NCBI RefSeq assembly: GCF_009882935.1
Contig: NZ_WTVA01000015.1
Span: 1,063,108-1,127,107, forward strand
Origin: Sneathiella chungangensis
GTDB taxonomy: Bacteria > Pseudomonadota > Alphaproteobacteria > Sneathiellales > Sneathiellaceae
DNA length: 64,000 nucleotides
Direction: 5' to 3'
Shown here one piece after another: positions 8,212-17,173 of the stretch (the stretch's first letter is position 1; every line of letters starts with the position of its first letter). Position numbers and translations under genes: made by a program. The notes under the pieces are model-generated. The model ran no database searches. It had not been told where the DNA came from and saw only the letters and a program-made list of their open reading frames with translations.

Positions 8212-10224
8212 TCAGGCGACATCCTCGTATTTCATGATCATGTCGACCATATCGATAACGATCCCGGCCATGTCGAAATCCTTCGGCGTGTAGATCGCGC
8301 TGACCCCTGCTTTTTTGAGCGTGTCGGCATCCTCCGCCGGGATGATGCCGCCGACGACGACGGGGACATCGCCAAGACCGGCCGCTTTCAGCTTCTCGCA
8401 GACCTCCCTCGCGAGCGGAACATGCGATCCGGACAGGATCGACAGACCGACAAGATCGACGGTGCCGGCCTTGGCCGCCGTGACGATCTGCTCCGGCGTC
8501 AGGCGGATGCCTTCATAGACGACCTGCATACCACTATCGCGTGCAGCAACGGCAATCTGCTCCGCGCCGTTCGAATGGCCGTCAAGGCCGGGCTTGCCAA
8601 CCAGTACCTTGAGCGGACGGCCGAGCTTCTGCGCCGCGAGGGCGACTTTTTCGCGCGCCGGTTCCAGAATGTCATTCTCGGCATTTGAAACGGCGGTGCC
8701 AACACCGGTCGGGGCGCGGTATTCGCCATATACATGACGGAGCGCTTCCGACCATTCGCCGGTGGTAACCCCCGCCTTGGCGGCGGCGATCGACGGCGGC
8801 ATGATATTCTGCCCTTCTTTCGCCGCTCGTGTGAGAGCCTCCAACGCTTTGTTGACGGCGGCGTCGTCCCGGCCCGCGCGCCAGTCGCGAAGCCGTTCGA
8901 TCTGTTCGGCTTCCGCCGCCGTATCGACGGTCATGATGCCGCCATCGGCCTCCTGCGTGAGGGGGGAGGGGGCGGATTCGGTGAATTTGTTGACGCCAAT
9001 GACAGGGAGGTCACCGGCAATGACGGACTGCACCCGCGCGGTATTCGAATTGACGAGGCTTTCCTTGAGATACCCGGTGTCGACAGCGGCAACGGCGCCG
9101 CCCATTTCCTCGATCAGGCGAAGCTCTTCCCGCGCGGCGGCTTTCAGCTCCTCCACCTTGCGGTCGATTTCGACGGAGCCTTCGAAAATATCGCCGAATT
9201 CCAGGAGGTCGGTTTCATAGGCAACGATTTGCTGCAGCCGGAGCGACCATTGCTGGTCCCAGGGGCGGGGAAGGCCCAGCGCCTCGTTCCACGCCGGAAG
9301 CTGAACGGCACGCGCACGCGCCTTCTTGGACAGCACGACTGCCAGCATCTCAAGAAGAATGCGATAGACATTGTTTTCCGGCTGCTGCTCCGTCAGGCCG
9401 AGGGAGTTCACCTGAACCCCGTAGCGGAAGCGGCGGAATTTTTCGTCCTTGACGCCATAGCGGTCCCGCAGGATCTCGTCCCAGAGATCGACGAACGCGC
9501 GCATCTTGCACATTTCGGTGATGAAGCGGATACCGGCGTTAACGAAGAAGCTGATCCGGCCAGTGGCGGAGGGGAAATCCTCGGCGCTGATCTGTCCGCT
9601 CTCTTTCACGGCATCAAGCACGGCAATCGCCGTTGCGAGGGCGAAGGAGAGTTCCTGCACCGGTGTCGCGCCCGCTTCCTGCAGGTGGTAGGAGCAGACG
9701 TTGGTGGGATTCCATTTCGGCATTTCCCGGTAGGTATAGCTGACGACATCCGTAATCAGACGCATGCTCGGCGTCGGCGGGAAGATATAGGTCCCGCGCG
9801 AGAGATATTCCTTGATGATGTCATTCTGCACGGTACCCTGAAGCGCGGAGACGTCGGCGCCCTGTTCCTCGGCAACCGCGACATAGAGCGCAAGCAGCCA
9901 GGCCGACGTCGCGTTGATCGTCATCGAGGTGTTCATTTTTTCCAGCGGGATGCCGTCGAACAGGGTGCGCATGTCGCCAAGATGGCAGATCGGCACCCCG
10001 ACCTTGCCAACTTCACCGCGGGCGAGAATATGATCCGAATCATAACCCGTCTGTGTCGGCAGATCGAAGGCGACGGACAGACCGGTCTGGCCGCGCGCCA
10101 GGTTCGTTTTATAGAGTTCGTTCGACGCTTTCGCCGAGGAATGGCCGGAATAGGTGCGGAACAGCCAGGGGCGATCTTTCCTTTGGGCGCCGGTATTTAC
10201 GGCTTCCTTGTCGTCTTTTGCCAT
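8212..10224 (-). CDS. ecm: Ethylmalonyl-CoA mutase
   Basis: A 670-residue adenosylcobalamin-dependent mutase that converts ethylmalonyl-CoA to methylsuccinyl-CoA. The N-terminal barrel domain carries the RTYSGHSSAKASN sequence and the GLSVAFDLPTQTGYD segment, which follow the Ecm (formerly MeaA) branch rather than classical methylmalonyl-CoA mutase. The C-terminal domain has the B12 base-off motif DGHSNG with the cobalt-ligating His, followed by GLSILSGS and VVGGI. The start is the ATG at 10224; longer readings run into the promoter region. It is divergent from ccr, the previous step of the pathway, which strongly supports the assignment. Confidence 0.94.
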   Translation of the reverse strand: MAKDDKEAVNTGAQRKDRPWLFRTYSGHSSAKASNELYKTNLARGQTGLSVAFDLPTQTGYDSDHILARGEVGKVGVPICHLGDMRTLFDGIPLEKMNTSMTINATSAWLLALYVAVAEEQGADVSALQGTVQNDIIKEYLSRGTYIFPPTPSMRLITDVVSYTYREMPKWNPTNVCSYHLQEAGATPVQELSFALATAIAVLDAVKESGQISAEDFPSATGRISFFVNAGIRFITEMCKMRAFVDLWDEILRDRYGVKDEKFRRFRYGVQVNSLGLTEQQPENNVYRILLEMLAVVLSKKARARAVQLPAWNEALGLPRPWDQQWSLRLQQIVAYETDLLEFGDIFEGSVEIDRKVEELKAAAREELRLIEEMGGAVAAVDTGYLKESLVNSNTARVQSVIAGDLPVIGVNKFTESAPSPLTQEADGGIMTVDTAAEAEQIERLRDWRAGRDDAAVNKALEALTRAAKEGQNIMPPSIAAAKAGVTTGEWSEALRHVYGEYRAPTGVGTAVSNAENDILEPAREKVALAAQKLGRPLKVLVGKPGLDGHSNGAEQIAVAARDSGMQVVYEGIRLTPEQIVTAAKAGTVDLVGLSILSGSHVPLAREVCEKLKAAGLGDVPVVVGGIIPAEDADTLKKAGVSAIYTPKDFDMAGIVIDMVDMIMKYEDVA

Positions 10225-10262
10225 AATTTTCTTTCGTTTTATTACTCTTAAAAGACCGGTTG

Positions 10263-10288
10263 TTACGTGTTCTTGTTGCCGCACGTAA
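10263..10288. promoter_or_regulatory. Inverted repeat TTACGTG-N12-CACGTAA in the ecm-ccr promoter region
   Basis: Two perfect 7-bp arms are separated by 12 bp, 38 bp upstream of the ecm start codon on its strand. The dyad has the size of a dimeric repressor or activator site. I cannot name the regulator, and the spacing does not match a well-known consensus. Confidence 0.4.
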
Positions 10289-10297
10289 TAACATAAC

Positions 10298-10315
10298 TTT
10301 GTGCTGCAGCGCAAA
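10298..10315. promoter_or_regulatory. 18-bp near-perfect palindrome between ecm and ccr
   Basis: The sequence TTTGTGCTGCAGCGCAAA is palindromic except for one mismatched pair. Its centre GCTGCAGC and flanking TTTG/CAAA arms resemble both PhaR/AniA-type CTGC...GCAG sites of polyhydroxybutyrate control and TTTGCAAA-type sites of short-chain acyl-CoA regulators. The match to either family is by eye only. Confidence 0.45.
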
Positions 10316-10495
10316 AAAAACTTGTTATCTGATCAAAGGTCAGTAATCTTCTCATAAACCGGGCCAAAGTAAAGGTCTCTGTTTCGTTTTTTGATGCAAT
10401 GCGATATAAGAGGGCGAGAAAACGGGAATTTATGAATTCTAAATACCGACGCCCTATAAACCAAAAACCATGCAAAAGATGAGGGATGTTTTTTA

Positions 10496-11800
10496 ATGTC
10501 AAATACGCAAGCTTCTGCGCTGTCTGAAGAAGGTATCGAAACGCCGGCCGGCGAGATAAAGGATCTGTACGAAGTCGGGGAAATCCCGCCGCTCGGTCAC
10601 GTCCCCTCCAAGATGTATGCCTGGGCGATCCGCCGCGAACGCCACGGCGAGCCGGAAAAGGCGATGCAGGTTGAGGTCGTCGATACGCCGGAACTGGACA
10701 GTCATGACGTGCTGATCCTCGTGATGGCGGCGGGCGTCAACTATAACGGCGTCTGGGCCGCCCTTGGCGAGCCGATCTCTCCCTTTGATTACCATAAACA
10801 GCCCTATCATATTGCCGGGTCGGATGCCTCCGGGATCGTCTATGCGGTTGGCAACAAGGTCAAGCGCTTCAAGATCGGGGATGAAGTGGTCGTGCATTGT
10901 AACCAGGACGATGGCGACGATGAGGAATGCAACGGCGGCGATCCGATGTTCTCCCCCAGCCAGCGGATTTGGGGTTATGAGACACCGGATGGCTCTTTCG
11001 CGCAGTTTGCGCGCGTGCAGGACCGTCAGCTGATGCCCCGCCCCAAGCATCTGACCTGGGAAGAGAGCGCCTGCTACACGCTCACCCTTGCAACGGCGTA
11101 TCGGATGCTGTTCGGTCACCGCCCTCATATCCTGCGGCCCGGCCATAATGTTCTGATCTGGGGCGCGTCGGGCGGCCTCGGCTCCATGGCGATCCAGATT
11201 TGCGCGGCCGCCGGGGCGAATGCCATCGGCGTTATTTCCGATGAAAGCAAGCGCGAGTTCGTGATGTCCCTTGGCGCCAAGGGCGTTCTCAACCGCAAGG
11301 ATTTTGACTGCTGGGGTCAGCTGCCCAAGGTCAACGGCGAGGGCTTTGGCGACTATATGAAGAAGACCCGCGAATTCGGCAAGGCGATCTGGGAAATCAC
11401 CGGCAAGGGCAACGACGTTGATTTCGTGTTCGAACATCCGGGCGAACAGACCTTCCCGGTATCGTGCAACATCGTGAAGCGCGGCGGTATGGTGGTGTTC
11501 TGCGCCGGAACGACCGGTTTTAACCTGACCATGGATGCCCGCTTCGTCTGGATGCGCCAGAAACGGATTCAGGGGAGCCATTTCGCCAACCTGAAACAGG
11601 CGTCGCAGGCCAACAATCTGGTGGTGGAACGGCGGATCGATCCCTGCATGTCGGAAGTCTTCTCCTGGGACGATATTCCGCGCGCCCATACGAAAATGAT
11701 GAATAATCAGCATAAACCGGGCAATATGGCCGTGCTGGTTTCGGCAAAGTACCCGGGCCTGAGAACGGTCGAGGATGCAATCGAAGCCGGTAACGAATAA
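10496..11800 (+). CDS. ccr: Crotonyl-CoA carboxylase/reductase
   Basis: A 434-residue enzyme of the medium-chain dehydrogenase/reductase superfamily. It reductively carboxylates crotonyl-CoA with NADPH and CO2 to ethylmalonyl-CoA, the committed step of the ethylmalonyl-CoA pathway. The N-terminal domain contains AAGVNYNGVW at 78-87, and the nucleotide-binding motif WGASGGLGSMAIQ lies at 222-234. The later VFEHPGEQTF segment contains the His typical of Ccr. Its length exceeds that of ordinary quinone or enoyl reductases of the superfamily, as expected for Ccr. It is divergent from ecm and 32 bp upstream of mcd. Confidence 0.95.
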   Translation: MSNTQASALSEEGIETPAGEIKDLYEVGEIPPLGHVPSKMYAWAIRRERHGEPEKAMQVEVVDTPELDSHDVLILVMAAGVNYNGVWAALGEPISPFDYHKQPYHIAGSDASGIVYAVGNKVKRFKIGDEVVVHCNQDDGDDEECNGGDPMFSPSQRIWGYETPDGSFAQFARVQDRQLMPRPKHLTWEESACYTLTLATAYRMLFGHRPHILRPGHNVLIWGASGGLGSMAIQICAAAGANAIGVISDESKREFVMSLGAKGVLNRKDFDCWGQLPKVNGEGFGDYMKKTREFGKAIWEITGKGNDVDFVFEHPGEQTFPVSCNIVKRGGMVVFCAGTTGFNLTMDARFVWMRQKRIQGSHFANLKQASQANNLVVERRIDPCMSEVFSWDDIPRAHTKMMNNQHKPGNMAVLVSAKYPGLRTVEDAIEAGNE

Positions 11801-11832
11801 GCGAAAGTCATAACCCAAAAGGAAGAAAAATA

Positions 11833-13527
11833 ATGACAATGTCGGAAATGATTGACGCGCCCGGCGCACTCTTGCTGGACGGGCTGGACGGCCTTTGTGA
11901 AAAAGCACTGGGCGCCGCCGAGTCATTCAAGCAACAGGCGATCATGGCGGTCGCGGATATCACCCGTGGCGGCAACGGCCGGATCAGCGCCGAACTGGTG
12001 GAAGCCAATCAATATGCGACCCACGGCCTTGCCTGGCTTGCGACCTATGTCGAGGCCTTGCGGGAGACCCTTAACTGGTCGCGTCATCTCGCCGCAGAGG
12101 GAAAATATGGCGAGTTGGAGCAATTGATCCTGCAGGCCGGATTCAGCGAGTATTTGAGCCAGATCACCGGCGGCATTCCGATGACGCTCGGCGAAATTAT
12201 CCGTCCGGCCGACCTTGGTCTGGACGACGCGGCGATTGCCAAGTTTAAAACGCCTGCGGTCATGGCGCTGATCGAGGCCGGATATACCGCCGATGTCAAG
12301 GAACGCATCGCCGAGCTGGTCGCCGAAGGCATGGACACCGGCCATTTCGGCGATCCCGGCCTGGACGAGACGTTCGCGATGATTCGCGATCAGTTCCGCC
12401 GCTTCGCCAATGAAGAGGTGATGCCGTTCGCCCATGATTGGCACCTGAAGGATGAACTGATCCCGATGCCGGTTGTCGAGAAAATGTCGGAACTCGGCGT
12501 GTTCGGCCTGACGGTGCCGGAAAAATATGACGGGCTCGGGCTTGGCAAGATGTCAATGTGCGTGGTGTCGGAAGAACTGTCGCGCGGCTATATCGGCGTT
12601 GGCTCCCTCGGCACGCGGTCGGAAATTGCGGCGGAGCTGATTCTGACCGGCGGCACGGAGGTGCAGAAGGAAAAATGGCTTCCCGCCATTGCCACGGGCG
12701 CGATCCTGCCGACCGCCGTTTTCACCGAGCCGAACACCGGATCCGATCTCGCCTCCCTCAAGACACGCGCCGTCAGGGATGGCGATGTCTACAAGGTGAC
12801 GGGAAACAAGACCTGGATTACCCATGCGGCGCGCGCCGATGTCATGACAATGCTGGTCCGCACCAATCCGAATGAGCCGGGCTACAAGGGCCTCTCGATG
12901 TTCCTCGCAGAAAAGCCGCATATGACCGAGGACGAGGATTTCCCGGCCGACGGCATGACCGGCGGAGAGATCGAGGTTCTCGGCTATCGCGGCATGAAGG
13001 AATATGAACTCGGGTTTGATAACTTCGAGATCAAGGCGGAAAACCTTCTTGGCGAGGAAGAGGGCAATGGTTTCAAGCAGTTGATGCAGACGTTCGAAAG
13101 CGCCCGCATCCAGACGGCGGCCCGCGCCCTCGGGGTTGCCCAGAACGCCATGGAACTTGGGCTTCGCTATGCGCTCGACCGTATCCAGTTCTCGCGCCCC
13201 ATCATCAAATTCCCGCGTGTCGCCGGCAAACTCGCCTGGATGGCGGTGGAAATCATGATGGCGCGGCAACTGACCTATGCCTCCGCCCGGGCCAAGGACG
13301 AAGGCCGGCGCTGCGATCTTGAGGCCGGGATGGCCAAGCTTCTCGGCGCCCGCGTCGCCTGGAATGCGGCGGACAATGCGCTGCAGATTCACGGCGGCAA
13401 CGGCTTCGCGCTGGAATATCCGATCAGCCGGGTCTTGTGCGATGCGCGCATTCTCAATATCTTCGAAGGGGCCGGTGAAATTCAGGCACAGGTGATCGCC
13501 CGCCGCCTGCTTGAGGGGGCGAACTAA
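11833..13527 (+). CDS. mcd: (2S)-Methylsuccinyl-CoA dehydrogenase
   Basis: A 564-residue flavoprotein of the acyl-CoA dehydrogenase family that oxidises methylsuccinyl-CoA to mesaconyl-CoA. An N-terminal extension of about 150 residues before the dehydrogenase fold separates it from ordinary acyl-CoA dehydrogenases of about 390 residues and is characteristic of Mcd. The fold shows FTEPNTGSDLASLKT (flavin and substrate loop) and near the C terminus NIFEGAGEIQ, whose Glu is at the usual catalytic-base position. AAAGGAAG precedes the ATG. It lies directly downstream of ccr; electrons would pass to ETF, encoded 4 kb away. Confidence 0.93.
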   Translation: MTMSEMIDAPGALLLDGLDGLCEKALGAAESFKQQAIMAVADITRGGNGRISAELVEANQYATHGLAWLATYVEALRETLNWSRHLAAEGKYGELEQLILQAGFSEYLSQITGGIPMTLGEIIRPADLGLDDAAIAKFKTPAVMALIEAGYTADVKERIAELVAEGMDTGHFGDPGLDETFAMIRDQFRRFANEEVMPFAHDWHLKDELIPMPVVEKMSELGVFGLTVPEKYDGLGLGKMSMCVVSEELSRGYIGVGSLGTRSEIAAELILTGGTEVQKEKWLPAIATGAILPTAVFTEPNTGSDLASLKTRAVRDGDVYKVTGNKTWITHAARADVMTMLVRTNPNEPGYKGLSMFLAEKPHMTEDEDFPADGMTGGEIEVLGYRGMKEYELGFDNFEIKAENLLGEEEGNGFKQLMQTFESARIQTAARALGVAQNAMELGLRYALDRIQFSRPIIKFPRVAGKLAWMAVEIMMARQLTYASARAKDEGRRCDLEAGMAKLLGARVAWNAADNALQIHGGNGFALEYPISRVLCDARILNIFEGAGEIQAQVIARRLLEGAN

Positions 13528-13539
13528 CAAGGGTTCCCC

Positions 13540-13965
13540 ATGGATCAACGACTTTCGCTGATCACGCTTGGCGTCAGGGATCTGGCGCGAAGCACGGCGT
13601 TCTTCGAAAAACTCGGCTGGAAGCGTTCCGTGAAGGACGCTCCCGGCGTCTCCTTTTTTCAGTGTGGCTCGATTGCTTTTGGCCTGTTTCCGCGTGACGA
13701 GCTTGCGAATGATGCGGGCGTCTCGCCGGAGGGGTCCGGCTTCGAAGGTTTCTCCATCGCCTATAACGCCCGCAGCAAGGAAGAGGTCGACGAGGTTCTG
13801 ACGGCCGTCCAGGCGCTCGGCGCGGACATCGTCAAGCCCGCCGCGGATGTCTTCTGGGGTGGCTATTCGGGCTATTTCCGGGATCTTGACGGGCACCTCT
13901 GGGAGGTGGCCTGGAATCCCGGTTTCGAGATCGATGCGACCGGTGCCGTGAACCTTCCGGATTAA
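13540..13965 (+). CDS. VOC-family (glyoxalase/bleomycin-resistance fold) protein
   Basis: A 141-residue protein with two half-repeats of the vicinal oxygen chelate fold, beginning LITLGVRDLARSTAFFEKLGW and ending GYFRDLDGHLWEVAWNP. The last segment contributes the Glu and the aromatic residues usual in the family. It follows mcd by 12 bp and is likely in the same transcript. Ethylmalonyl-CoA/methylmalonyl-CoA epimerase is also a VOC protein and would fit this pathway, but the early HIGIAV-type metal His is missing here, so I do not call it epimerase. Substrate unknown. Confidence 0.75.
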   Translation: MDQRLSLITLGVRDLARSTAFFEKLGWKRSVKDAPGVSFFQCGSIAFGLFPRDELANDAGVSPEGSGFEGFSIAYNARSKEEVDEVLTAVQALGADIVKPAADVFWGGYSGYFRDLDGHLWEVAWNPGFEIDATGAVNLPD

Positions 13966-13974
13966 TCGGGACCG

Positions 13975-14805
13975 TTACCGTTTTTTCATGTCGGCGGTAA
14001 ACTCGAAACCGAGAACGGCGGCGATCGTCGCGCCGAAAAGAACAATCCCCCAGCTGACATAGAGCCAGATGAGAAAGAGCGGAATGGCAGCCATGGCGCC
14101 ATAGACGACCTCATAGGACGGAAAATATTCAAGGTAGAGCTTGAACATGAACTTTCCGAACAGGAAAAGCGCCGTCGCAATTGCCGCCCCGATAAAGGCA
14201 TGCCGCCATTTAACGTCGCAGGCGGGAACGATCCTATACAGTATGAAAAGAATGATGAAGGGCAACAGGATGGGCATAATTGAGCTTAATACCGCCATTG
14301 CGCCCGTCAGGTGAAATCCGGTTGCCTCCTCGCTGATATCAATGATCCAACGAACGAGCGTCAGGCTGGAGCCGACCGCGATGGGCCCGATCAGTGTTAT
14401 CAATATATAGGTCATCAATCGCTTGAACGGATTGCGTGTCGCCGCCACCTGCCATATCTGGCTGAAAATCTCTTCAATGCTTGCCATCAGCATCAGCGCC
14501 GTAATGGCGATACCGGCAAGGCCGATATAGGTCAGCTGTCCCGCATTGACGGCGAAGTTACTCAGCGCCGCGTCGACGGTGGATATCTTCGAGGGCAACA
14601 GGTTGTCGAATAAGAGCGTCGTCACCTTTTGTTTTAAATGGGTGAAGGCGGGAATCGCGGTGAACAGGGCAAAAACAACCGCCGCCAGCGGGACAATGGC
14701 CAGCAGCGTCTGATAGCTGAGCGCCGTCGCCATGCGCAGACAATGCTGCTCCTTGAAGTGACGCCAGATCCGCGCCAACAACGCGATCAAAAAGATTCTC
14801 CGCAC
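13975..14805 (-). CDS. YihY/BrkB-family inner membrane protein
   Basis: A 276-residue protein with about six membrane helices. Early family signatures are visible (RMATALSYQTLLAIVPL at about 24-40, later GLAGIAITALMLMASIEEIFSQIW). The family was once named ribonuclease BN, but that activity belongs to another protein. A transport role has been suggested and its function is unproven. The start is a GTG at 14805 with AAGGGA upstream. It is convergent with the VOC gene and follows the tautomerase gene on the same strand. Confidence 0.85.
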   Translation of the reverse strand: MRRIFLIALLARIWRHFKEQHCLRMATALSYQTLLAIVPLAAVVFALFTAIPAFTHLKQKVTTLLFDNLLPSKISTVDAALSNFAVNAGQLTYIGLAGIAITALMLMASIEEIFSQIWQVAATRNPFKRLMTYILITLIGPIAVGSSLTLVRWIIDISEEATGFHLTGAMAVLSSIMPILLPFIILFILYRIVPACDVKWRHAFIGAAIATALFLFGKFMFKLYLEYFPSYEVVYGAMAAIPLFLIWLYVSWGIVLFGATIAAVLGFEFTADMKKR

Positions 14806-14827
14806 CTCAGTCCCTTACCATCATTGT

Positions 14828-15022
14828 CTAGTCCGGAAATTTTATCGCAGCGAGCTCCCCGCCAAGTCCCCAATCCTCCTTGGCGACATTATTGATGACC
14901 ACATGTACGCTCGCTTCGCTGCATCCGGTGATCCGCACCATTTCAGAGGTAATCGATTTTACCAGTTCCTGCTTCGTCTTGCGGTCCCGGCCTTCAAACA
15001 TATCAATCCTGACAATTGGCAT
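14828..15022 (-). CDS. 4-Oxalocrotonate tautomerase-family protein
   Basis: A 64-residue protein whose Met is followed by Pro, the N-terminal catalytic base of the tautomerase superfamily once Met is removed. The pattern PIVRIDMFEGRD...KQELVKSIT...VHVVINNV matches small homohexameric 4-OT-type enzymes that tautomerise 2-hydroxymuconate-like substrates. No aromatic degradation genes surround it, so its physiological substrate is unknown. Confidence 0.85.
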   Translation of the reverse strand: MPIVRIDMFEGRDRKTKQELVKSITSEMVRITGCSEASVHVVINNVAKEDWGLGGELAAIKFPD

Positions 15023-15042
15023 TCCCTATCCCTCACGTTTAC

Positions 15043-16221
15043 CTAAACGATATTATGCTCAGAAACAGCCTCGCCTGTCACCAGCCGCGAAAAGGAGAGG
15101 CGGGAGAGGTCAAGGCTGCGGTATTCGCCATGGATGATCAGTTCGGCGATGGCGCGTCCGACCGCGGGCGACTGCTGCAGTCCATGGCCCGAGAAACCGT
15201 TCGCAAAGTAAAAATTAGCAATCTCCGGATGGGGCCCGAGGACCGCGTTCTGATCGAGCAGGTTATAGGCATAATGCCCGGCCCAGGCGTTTTCGAGCTT
15301 GATGGCCTCAAAGGCCGGCACGCGATGGGCGAGGATCGGCCAGATATGTTCCTCGAACCAGCCATAGTCGATTTCGAAATCGGTGCAGTCGGGATCATTC
15401 GCGGGATCCGGGGAGCAACCGGCGAGAAACTGGGTGCCTTCGGGGCGAAAATGGACCCCGCTGGGATCGATCACCAGCGGACAGCCCGATATTTCGCTCC
15501 GGCAGCTGAAGGAATAGGCGAAGCGCTTGCGGGACCGGACGGGAAGGTCGATTTTCGCCCAGGTGGCGACGGTGGCCGCGGCGGGACCGGCGGCATTGAC
15601 GACGGCGCCGGCGGCAATGCGCGATCCGTCGGCGAGCCGGACGGCAAGAATCCGGCTTTCCGACCTATCAAGGCCCACGGCCTCGACTGCCCGATATTCC
15701 GCGCCGAGGGAAATTGCCTTTTTCCGAAACGCCTGATTTAGGCTGTAGGCGTCCAGCCAGCCTTCGCCGCTCAGGCCGAGAGACCCGCCGGCAAGGTCGT
15801 GGACATTCATCCAGGGATACCCACTGGCGAGATCGTCCTGATCCAGCAGCGCGACATTAACGCCGAGCCCGCGCTGGATGGCGTTGTTGCTGTAGAGTTG
15901 CGGGATATGGCGGTCCTCGGCGAGGAACAGATAGCCGCGCTCCCGGAAATTCACGTCCACGGGCGTATCATCAATGCCGAGATGGCGCGTAATTTCACCC
16001 AAAAACTCCTCAGTGAATCGGGAAATCAGGATATTCTCGGGTGTTGAGAATTGCTGCCGGACACCGCCCCAGGAGCGCGCCGTGGAGCCGAATTCGTAGC
16101 TCGGGTCTTTTTCCAGAACGGTGACCGTGCCGGCGAACCCTGGCGCCGCCGTCAGAAAATAGGCGATGGCGGAGCCGATAACGCCGCCGCCGATAATTAC
16201 AATATCCCGGGTTGCTTCCAT
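15043..16221 (-). CDS. FAD-dependent oxidoreductase (DAO family)
   Basis: A 392-residue flavoprotein with the dinucleotide-binding motif VIIGGGVIGSAIAYF starting at about residue 8. A GSTARSWGGVRQQFS segment follows, typical of sarcosine/glycine oxidase-like DAO enzymes. The C-terminal NFYFANGFSGHGLQQSPAVG segment is the second FAD contact. Such enzymes oxidise secondary or tertiary amines or amino acids. No partner subunits of sarcosine oxidase are present, so the substrate is open. I chose the ATG at 16221, since a longer in-frame reading adds sequence unlike the family. Confidence 0.85.
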   Translation of the reverse strand: MEATRDIVIIGGGVIGSAIAYFLTAAPGFAGTVTVLEKDPSYEFGSTARSWGGVRQQFSTPENILISRFTEEFLGEITRHLGIDDTPVDVNFRERGYLFLAEDRHIPQLYSNNAIQRGLGVNVALLDQDDLASGYPWMNVHDLAGGSLGLSGEGWLDAYSLNQAFRKKAISLGAEYRAVEAVGLDRSESRILAVRLADGSRIAAGAVVNAAGPAAATVATWAKIDLPVRSRKRFAYSFSCRSEISGCPLVIDPSGVHFRPEGTQFLAGCSPDPANDPDCTDFEIDYGWFEEHIWPILAHRVPAFEAIKLENAWAGHYAYNLLDQNAVLGPHPEIANFYFANGFSGHGLQQSPAVGRAIAELIIHGEYRSLDLSRLSFSRLVTGEAVSEHNIV

Positions 16222-16296
16222 GAAAAATCCTGTCCATATAAGACATGAGGGTGTAGCGTTAGGTGCCGCATTCTTATATGACAGATCGGACCGATT

Positions 16297-16491
16297 ATGA
16301 TCAATTATTTCATTATTGCCGCCGTCGTCGCAACGGCCCTCGTCCTCCTGTTCGGCGTGCTGACATTTGCCCGGGGCGGCGATTTCAACCGCCGCTATGG
16401 GAACAAATTGATGCGCCTGCGCATTGCGATGCAAGCCCTTGCCGTTGTTTTGATCATGGTAGGTCTTTGGATTGCCAATTCGGGCAGCTGA
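16297..16491 (+). CDS. HIG1-domain small twin-transmembrane protein
   Basis: A 64-residue protein of two membrane helices joined by a basic loop containing GGDFNRRYGNKLMRLRI. This is the hypoxia-induced (HIG1_N) pattern found in alphaproteobacteria next to cobalamin adenosyltransferase genes. Mitochondrial relatives (Rcf1 and HIGD) assist cytochrome oxidase assembly; a similar role here is possible but not shown. It lies 20 bp upstream of the adenosyltransferase and probably shares its transcript. Confidence 0.8.
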   Translation: MINYFIIAAVVATALVLLFGVLTFARGGDFNRRYGNKLMRLRIAMQALAVVLIMVGLWIANSGS

Positions 16492-16511
16492 CAGCAAACA
16501 CAAAGGCAATC

Positions 16512-17075
16512 ATGGTAAAGCTGACAAAAATCTATACACGCGGCGGCGATAAGGGAAAAACCTCGCTGGGCGATGGCGCCCGCGTCAGCAAGACGGATGC
16601 GCGAGTCGAGGCCTATGGCGACGTCGACGAGACGAATGCGGTGATCGGCCTGGTGCGCCTGCATGTCGACGGCGAGGCGGATGAAATGCTCGCGCGCATC
16701 CAGAATGACCTTTTCGACCTTGGCGCAGATCTTTGTACGCCGTCGCAAGAAAATCCGAAATATCCGCCGCTGCGCATCGCACAGGAACAGGTCGAGCGGC
16801 TGGAGAAGGAAATCGACCGGCTCAATGCCGATCTGGCGCCGCTGAACTCCTTCATTCTGCCGGGGGGATCGGCGGCGGCGGCATATCTCCATCTTGCCCG
16901 GACCGTTTGCCGACGGGCCGAGCGGCGGATTATCGCGCTTGGTGATTCGGAAGACATCAACCCGGTTGCGATCGCCTATGTGAACAGACTTTCCGATTTT
17001 CTCTTCGTTCTGGGCCGTTTTCTCAATAATAAGGGCAGAGAGGACGTTCTTTGGGTTCCCGGCGCCAACAGATGA
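16512..17075 (+). CDS. Cob(I)alamin adenosyltransferase, PduO type
   Basis: A 187-residue enzyme that transfers adenosyl from ATP to cob(I)alamin. The N-terminal ATP-binding segment YTRGGDKGKTSLGDG (about 7-21) is followed by DVDETNAVIGL. Later come the LPGGSAAAAYLHLARTVCRRAERR active-site helix and the FLFVLGRFLNN terminus. Ecm, encoded 6 kb away, needs adenosylcobalamin, so this gene plausibly supplies its cofactor. The start is the ATG at 16512, immediately before MVKLTKIYTRGG. Confidence 0.92.
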   Translation: MVKLTKIYTRGGDKGKTSLGDGARVSKTDARVEAYGDVDETNAVIGLVRLHVDGEADEMLARIQNDLFDLGADLCTPSQENPKYPPLRIAQEQVERLEKEIDRLNADLAPLNSFILPGGSAAAAYLHLARTVCRRAERRIIALGDSEDINPVAIAYVNRLSDFLFVLGRFLNNKGREDVLWVPGANR

Positions 17076-17144
17076 CGGAATCTGGTGGATTTCGCCCTCG
17101 AAACCGCGCCTTATGGCTGCGTTAAAATGTCCTGCTTGGGCGAA

Positions 17145-17173
17145 TTGACAGATTGTCATTAGCTATTTATTGT
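17145..17173 (+). promoter_or_regulatory. Promoter of etfBA with an overlapping dyad
   Basis: TTGACA (17145-17150) and TATTGT (17168-17173) are separated by 17 bp. A perfect inverted repeat TGACA-GAT-TGTCA (17146-17158) overlaps the -35 box, so a repressor could block it directly. The leader between this promoter and etfB also contains a hairpin with 10-bp arms and one mismatch (17215-17239). Confidence 0.6.

Noticed and set aside
8734-10251. A 505-codon open frame opposite ecm, and similar long frames opposite ccr (10499-11926), mcd (12553-13896), argD (22797-24200) and the RND pump (28955-31276)
   Set aside because: The genes on the other strand have clear families and motifs, while these translations are low-complexity, Arg/His/Gly-rich and start without ribosome binding sites. 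They are side effects of GC-biased third codon positions.
13540-13965. VOC protein as the ethylmalonyl-CoA/methylmalonyl-CoA epimerase of the pathway
   Set aside because: The context is right, but the sequence lacks the early metal-binding His of epimerases and resembles general glyoxalase/bleomycin-fold proteins.
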